Origin: Prostheceraeus crozeri
Taxonomy: Eukaryota; Platyhelminthes; Polycladida; Euryleptidae
Length of the DNA: 64,000 bases
Direction of reading: 5' to 3'
Assembly: GCA_907163375.1 (NCBI GenBank)
Contig: CAJQUW010007832.1
Coordinates: 48,202-112,201 of the forward strand
Below are positions 22,281 through 64,000 of this stretch, in pieces. Within the stretch, counting starts at the first letter, position 1, and every line of letters begins with the position of its first letter. The notes beneath the pieces are model-generated. The model had not been told where the DNA came from, searched no databases, and worked only from the letters and a program-made list of their open reading frames with translations. The translations under genes were made by a program, and so were the position numbers.

Positions 22281-23150
22281 TAAATCCCGGTAGTGGGCAG
22301 CGATAAATTTTTCGATTAAGCGATAGCGATAAATTTGGACCTGCAAAATAAAGCGATAACGATAAATCCAAAAATATGGTGCTCCATTAAAACCTCTTTT
22401 ACACTTAGAACACCATACACATGTACATGTAATATTGAATAATACAATAACACCAAAAGACCCAATATTAACACTTTATTACTTTATAACAACATACAAA
22501 TCAACAAAACTGTCACAGCACAACATCACAAATACAACAATTTAAGGCACATGTACGTGTAATTCATCATTCTCCTCATCCAACCCCTTTGGCACCTTGA
22601 GCCTCTGGTTGAGGAGGTGAAGGTTCCTTTTCAAAAAAGGTTTTCAAAATTTTCAAAAATTGCGCGTTTGCGGAATGCAGAACAGCGTTATTTCCAAAAA
22701 TGTCGTCTCTGGAATTTCCTCCATGTGCTGGATTACTCCACTCTACCATGCATGAAAGTAGCCTCAATACGGAATAAATGTCTCAACTGACCATTAAATG
22801 GTCATTTGATTGCACTTGTATTGACGTTTTTTAGACAATGAAATATGTGAAAACAGTTCAATACAGTCTCCGAGACCATTTCAATTGAAGATAATTAAAC
22901 TCCTCACTCACCGACTCAGTCTACCGAATCACGTGAAATGGAAAACGAAACTAGTTGTAAAATGCTATAGAAACGGTTTTTTGTTTTCTTCTTTATCACT
23001 GAATAGATCATAGGATTCATCGCGGGAAATTTTAAAGCGATAAAATTTTCCTGTCTCTGCGATAAGCATCTCTAACCGATAAATTTTCGACTCAAGCTAA
23101 AGCGATATTATCGCTTTACTTGTCGCAACGCTTACCACTGTTAAATCCCG
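22281..23150. mobile_element. hAT-like non-autonomous element
   Basis: Body 22291-23140. Left TAGTGGGCAGCGATAAATTT and right (inverted) CAGTGGTAAGCGTTGCGACA share the A-G-T-G-G…A-G-C-G ends typical of hAT. AGCGATAA is repeated many times at both ends. TAAATCCCG flanks it (22281-22289 and 23142-23150), a likely 8-bp target duplication with slight end drift. No transposase; a 63-codon minus frame at 22576-22767 is not recognised. Confidence 0.65.
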
Positions 23151-23526
23151 ATAAGTGGGATCACACTGGCTGTATAAATTCTGATGCCTACCATCATGTC
23201 AACTTATAGATGTCAATTGTAGTATTTCTTCTAAGCTTTTGAAAACAGGATTGGATAAGTAAATATCTTTATTTATACTTGGTTATAATGAATATATGGA
23301 TACTGATACGGACCATCTTCACGAGGAGAAACAATTGGAAAAGATATTCACATAATCGACCTAAATATGAACACAATTCATGCGCGAAAATTGTTAAATA
23401 ACATCGAAAAAAGCAAGCGTCGCTCGTTCTCATACATAAAAGGTTATCAATCAAAACATATTGGCTGTCGGCAAATAAACAGCCGCATTAAATCAATAGG
23501 TCCTAAAAATGTCGTGATCAAGTTTG

Positions 23527-24052
23527 TTTATTGCGAAAAATTTGAAAGAAGATGCCGAAAAAGGAGTCCGATGGCGAAGCAAAAAATACTGCAAACATAC
23601 AAGAACAATGAGGAATCAATGGAAATTGCTTAATTGAATTGCAGAACCTAAAAGTTCGCTTGAGACATCCTCAAAGGTGTGGCAGCCTTTTTATCATCAT
23701 TAAACGGCGCGTCCAAATTTCCAGCCAAGCCGAGAGAGTCCACGAATATAAATGCCTTGGGAGTAGAAGCAGGCAGTCCGTTTAAATATGGACGGGCTTT
23801 CCTAACCGCGCAGTAACTGCTGGAAAAAGAAACCGAAAGAAGGAGTCGTGCAGCGGAGACTGTATGAATTAACGAATTAAATAGTTCATCAACAGCCTTC
23901 ACAGTAGATATTAATAGGGACGTTTTGCAAAAAAGTAACAAAAAGAAGGAGAAATCGAAGGTAAAAAGAACAATGCTCTTGAAACGGCTTGGTGGAAAAT
24001 TAAGTGACTTCCAACATTTTGCAGCAGTTGATAATACTTAGATTTCCATAAC
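23527..24052 (-). other. probable twitchin 3' UTR with polyadenylation signal
   Basis: The stretch after the stop has no exon signs. AATAAA occurs on the minus strand at 23532-23527, and another at 23273-23268, either of which could end the transcript. An 89-codon plus-strand frame at 23367-23633 has no recognisable content. Confidence 0.4.
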
Positions 24053-63315
<39,263 letters not shown>

Positions 63316-64000
63316 CTATAAAAAGAAATGTTTCATTAGAATTGTACATGATGTTATTCGACATGACGTAAACGCACGATCTCATAAGAAGAATCAAATC
63401 TCTGAATTCACGGCGTCCGCGAGGATTGACCGTGAAATTCAAAGTTTTTCAATGTCACAATTGTTTACAATTCGAAGGTTTTAAGGTCAACTTATTTTTC
63501 AAAATTCACGGCTTAAAACTCACAATTTGCAAAGTCAAACTTCCTCAAATTTCCACTTTTTTTGGTCAAAAATTCATTGTAATGATCCAAGTCCAATTTC
63601 ATATGATCTACGGATTCACGTTAATTTGATTTAATTCACTTAATTAATTGAGAAATACACCGAACCAATGCAAAATACAAAATTCATCACTGCTAATAAA
63701 ACATATCTTATGACAAAATCCAACCTTCTTATATTTAATAATGAACGAAATCCCGATTCATTTAGTTAATTGAGAGAATCTCACAATCAGAGTGAATATG
63801 CAGTGGCAAGTAATAACTAGGTTGCACTAATATTCGATCTCATGATTCCATTTCTACTGACTTTGTGAATAATCTTTGAATCTTTCGATATGAAAGCAGG
63901 AAAATATAGTGGCATTGATCTACTCAACAGTAATACAGTATGTACATGTGGAAACTACTGTACAGATAGTCAGCTTCTTGTAGATGTATGTGTGAAACGC
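63316..64000. other. twitchin intron, continues past window
   Basis: No Ig or Fn3 sense on the minus strand and no element borders. The upstream exon, ending in one base of a split codon, should lie beyond 64000. Confidence 0.6.

Noticed and set aside
23648-23941. 97-codon minus-strand ORF after the twitchin stop
   Set aside because: Out of context beyond a good stop codon, with no Ig signature; taken as 3' UTR.

Overview
This is a eukaryotic, AT-rich, intron-rich animal window. The anchor is a muscle giant-kinase gene on the minus strand (63315 down to 24053) that encodes the C-terminal ~2,063 residues of a twitchin/projectin (UNC-22)-type protein. I read 27 exons with consistent GT-AG borders and matching phases. 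Twitchin-type domain order and the mobile-element mix point to an invertebrate. The palindrome TAGGCCTA is strikingly over-represented. I cannot name the species.

Layout. 1-6.8 kb: a graveyard of repeats, with Tc1/mariner pieces, a foldback block built of CATACTATG/CATAGTATG palindromes, a PIF/Harbinger remnant, an RTE-type LINE tail, a tRNA-derived SINE and a Penelope-like (GIY-YIG) fragment beside a well-formed hammerhead ribozyme. 6.8-10.6 kb: nothing recognised. 10.6-16.5 kb: a 5.9-kb DNA transposon with ~290-bp terminal inverted repeats. It holds a transposase-like gene split by a young 1,648-bp foldback element flanked by an exact 8-bp duplication, plus a second nested element. 16.5-24 kb: tandem palindromic repeats, a second Penelope-like tail followed by another hammerhead-like motif, diverged duplications and a hAT-like element.

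24.0-63.3 kb: twitchin. Reading N to C, the window holds Ig-Fn3-Fn3-Fn3-Ig-Ig-Fn3-Fn3-Ig-Ig-Fn3-kinase-Ig x5 and the natural stop. In this family the kinase is held off by its C-terminal tail, and the Ig/Fn3 chain anchors it along the thick filament. The 5' part of the gene lies beyond 64000. Its introns hold an RTE remnant, a retroelement C-terminus, a LINE reverse-transcriptase fragment, hAT-like and Harbinger-like MITEs, a foldback element with a tRNA-like core that was itself hit by a second element, and one plus-strand 87-codon ORF for a two-membrane-segment protein (62381-62644) that may be a nested gene.

All exon borders were read by eye from splice consensus, phase and domain continuity. 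Element class calls rest on remembered family motifs, not on searches.
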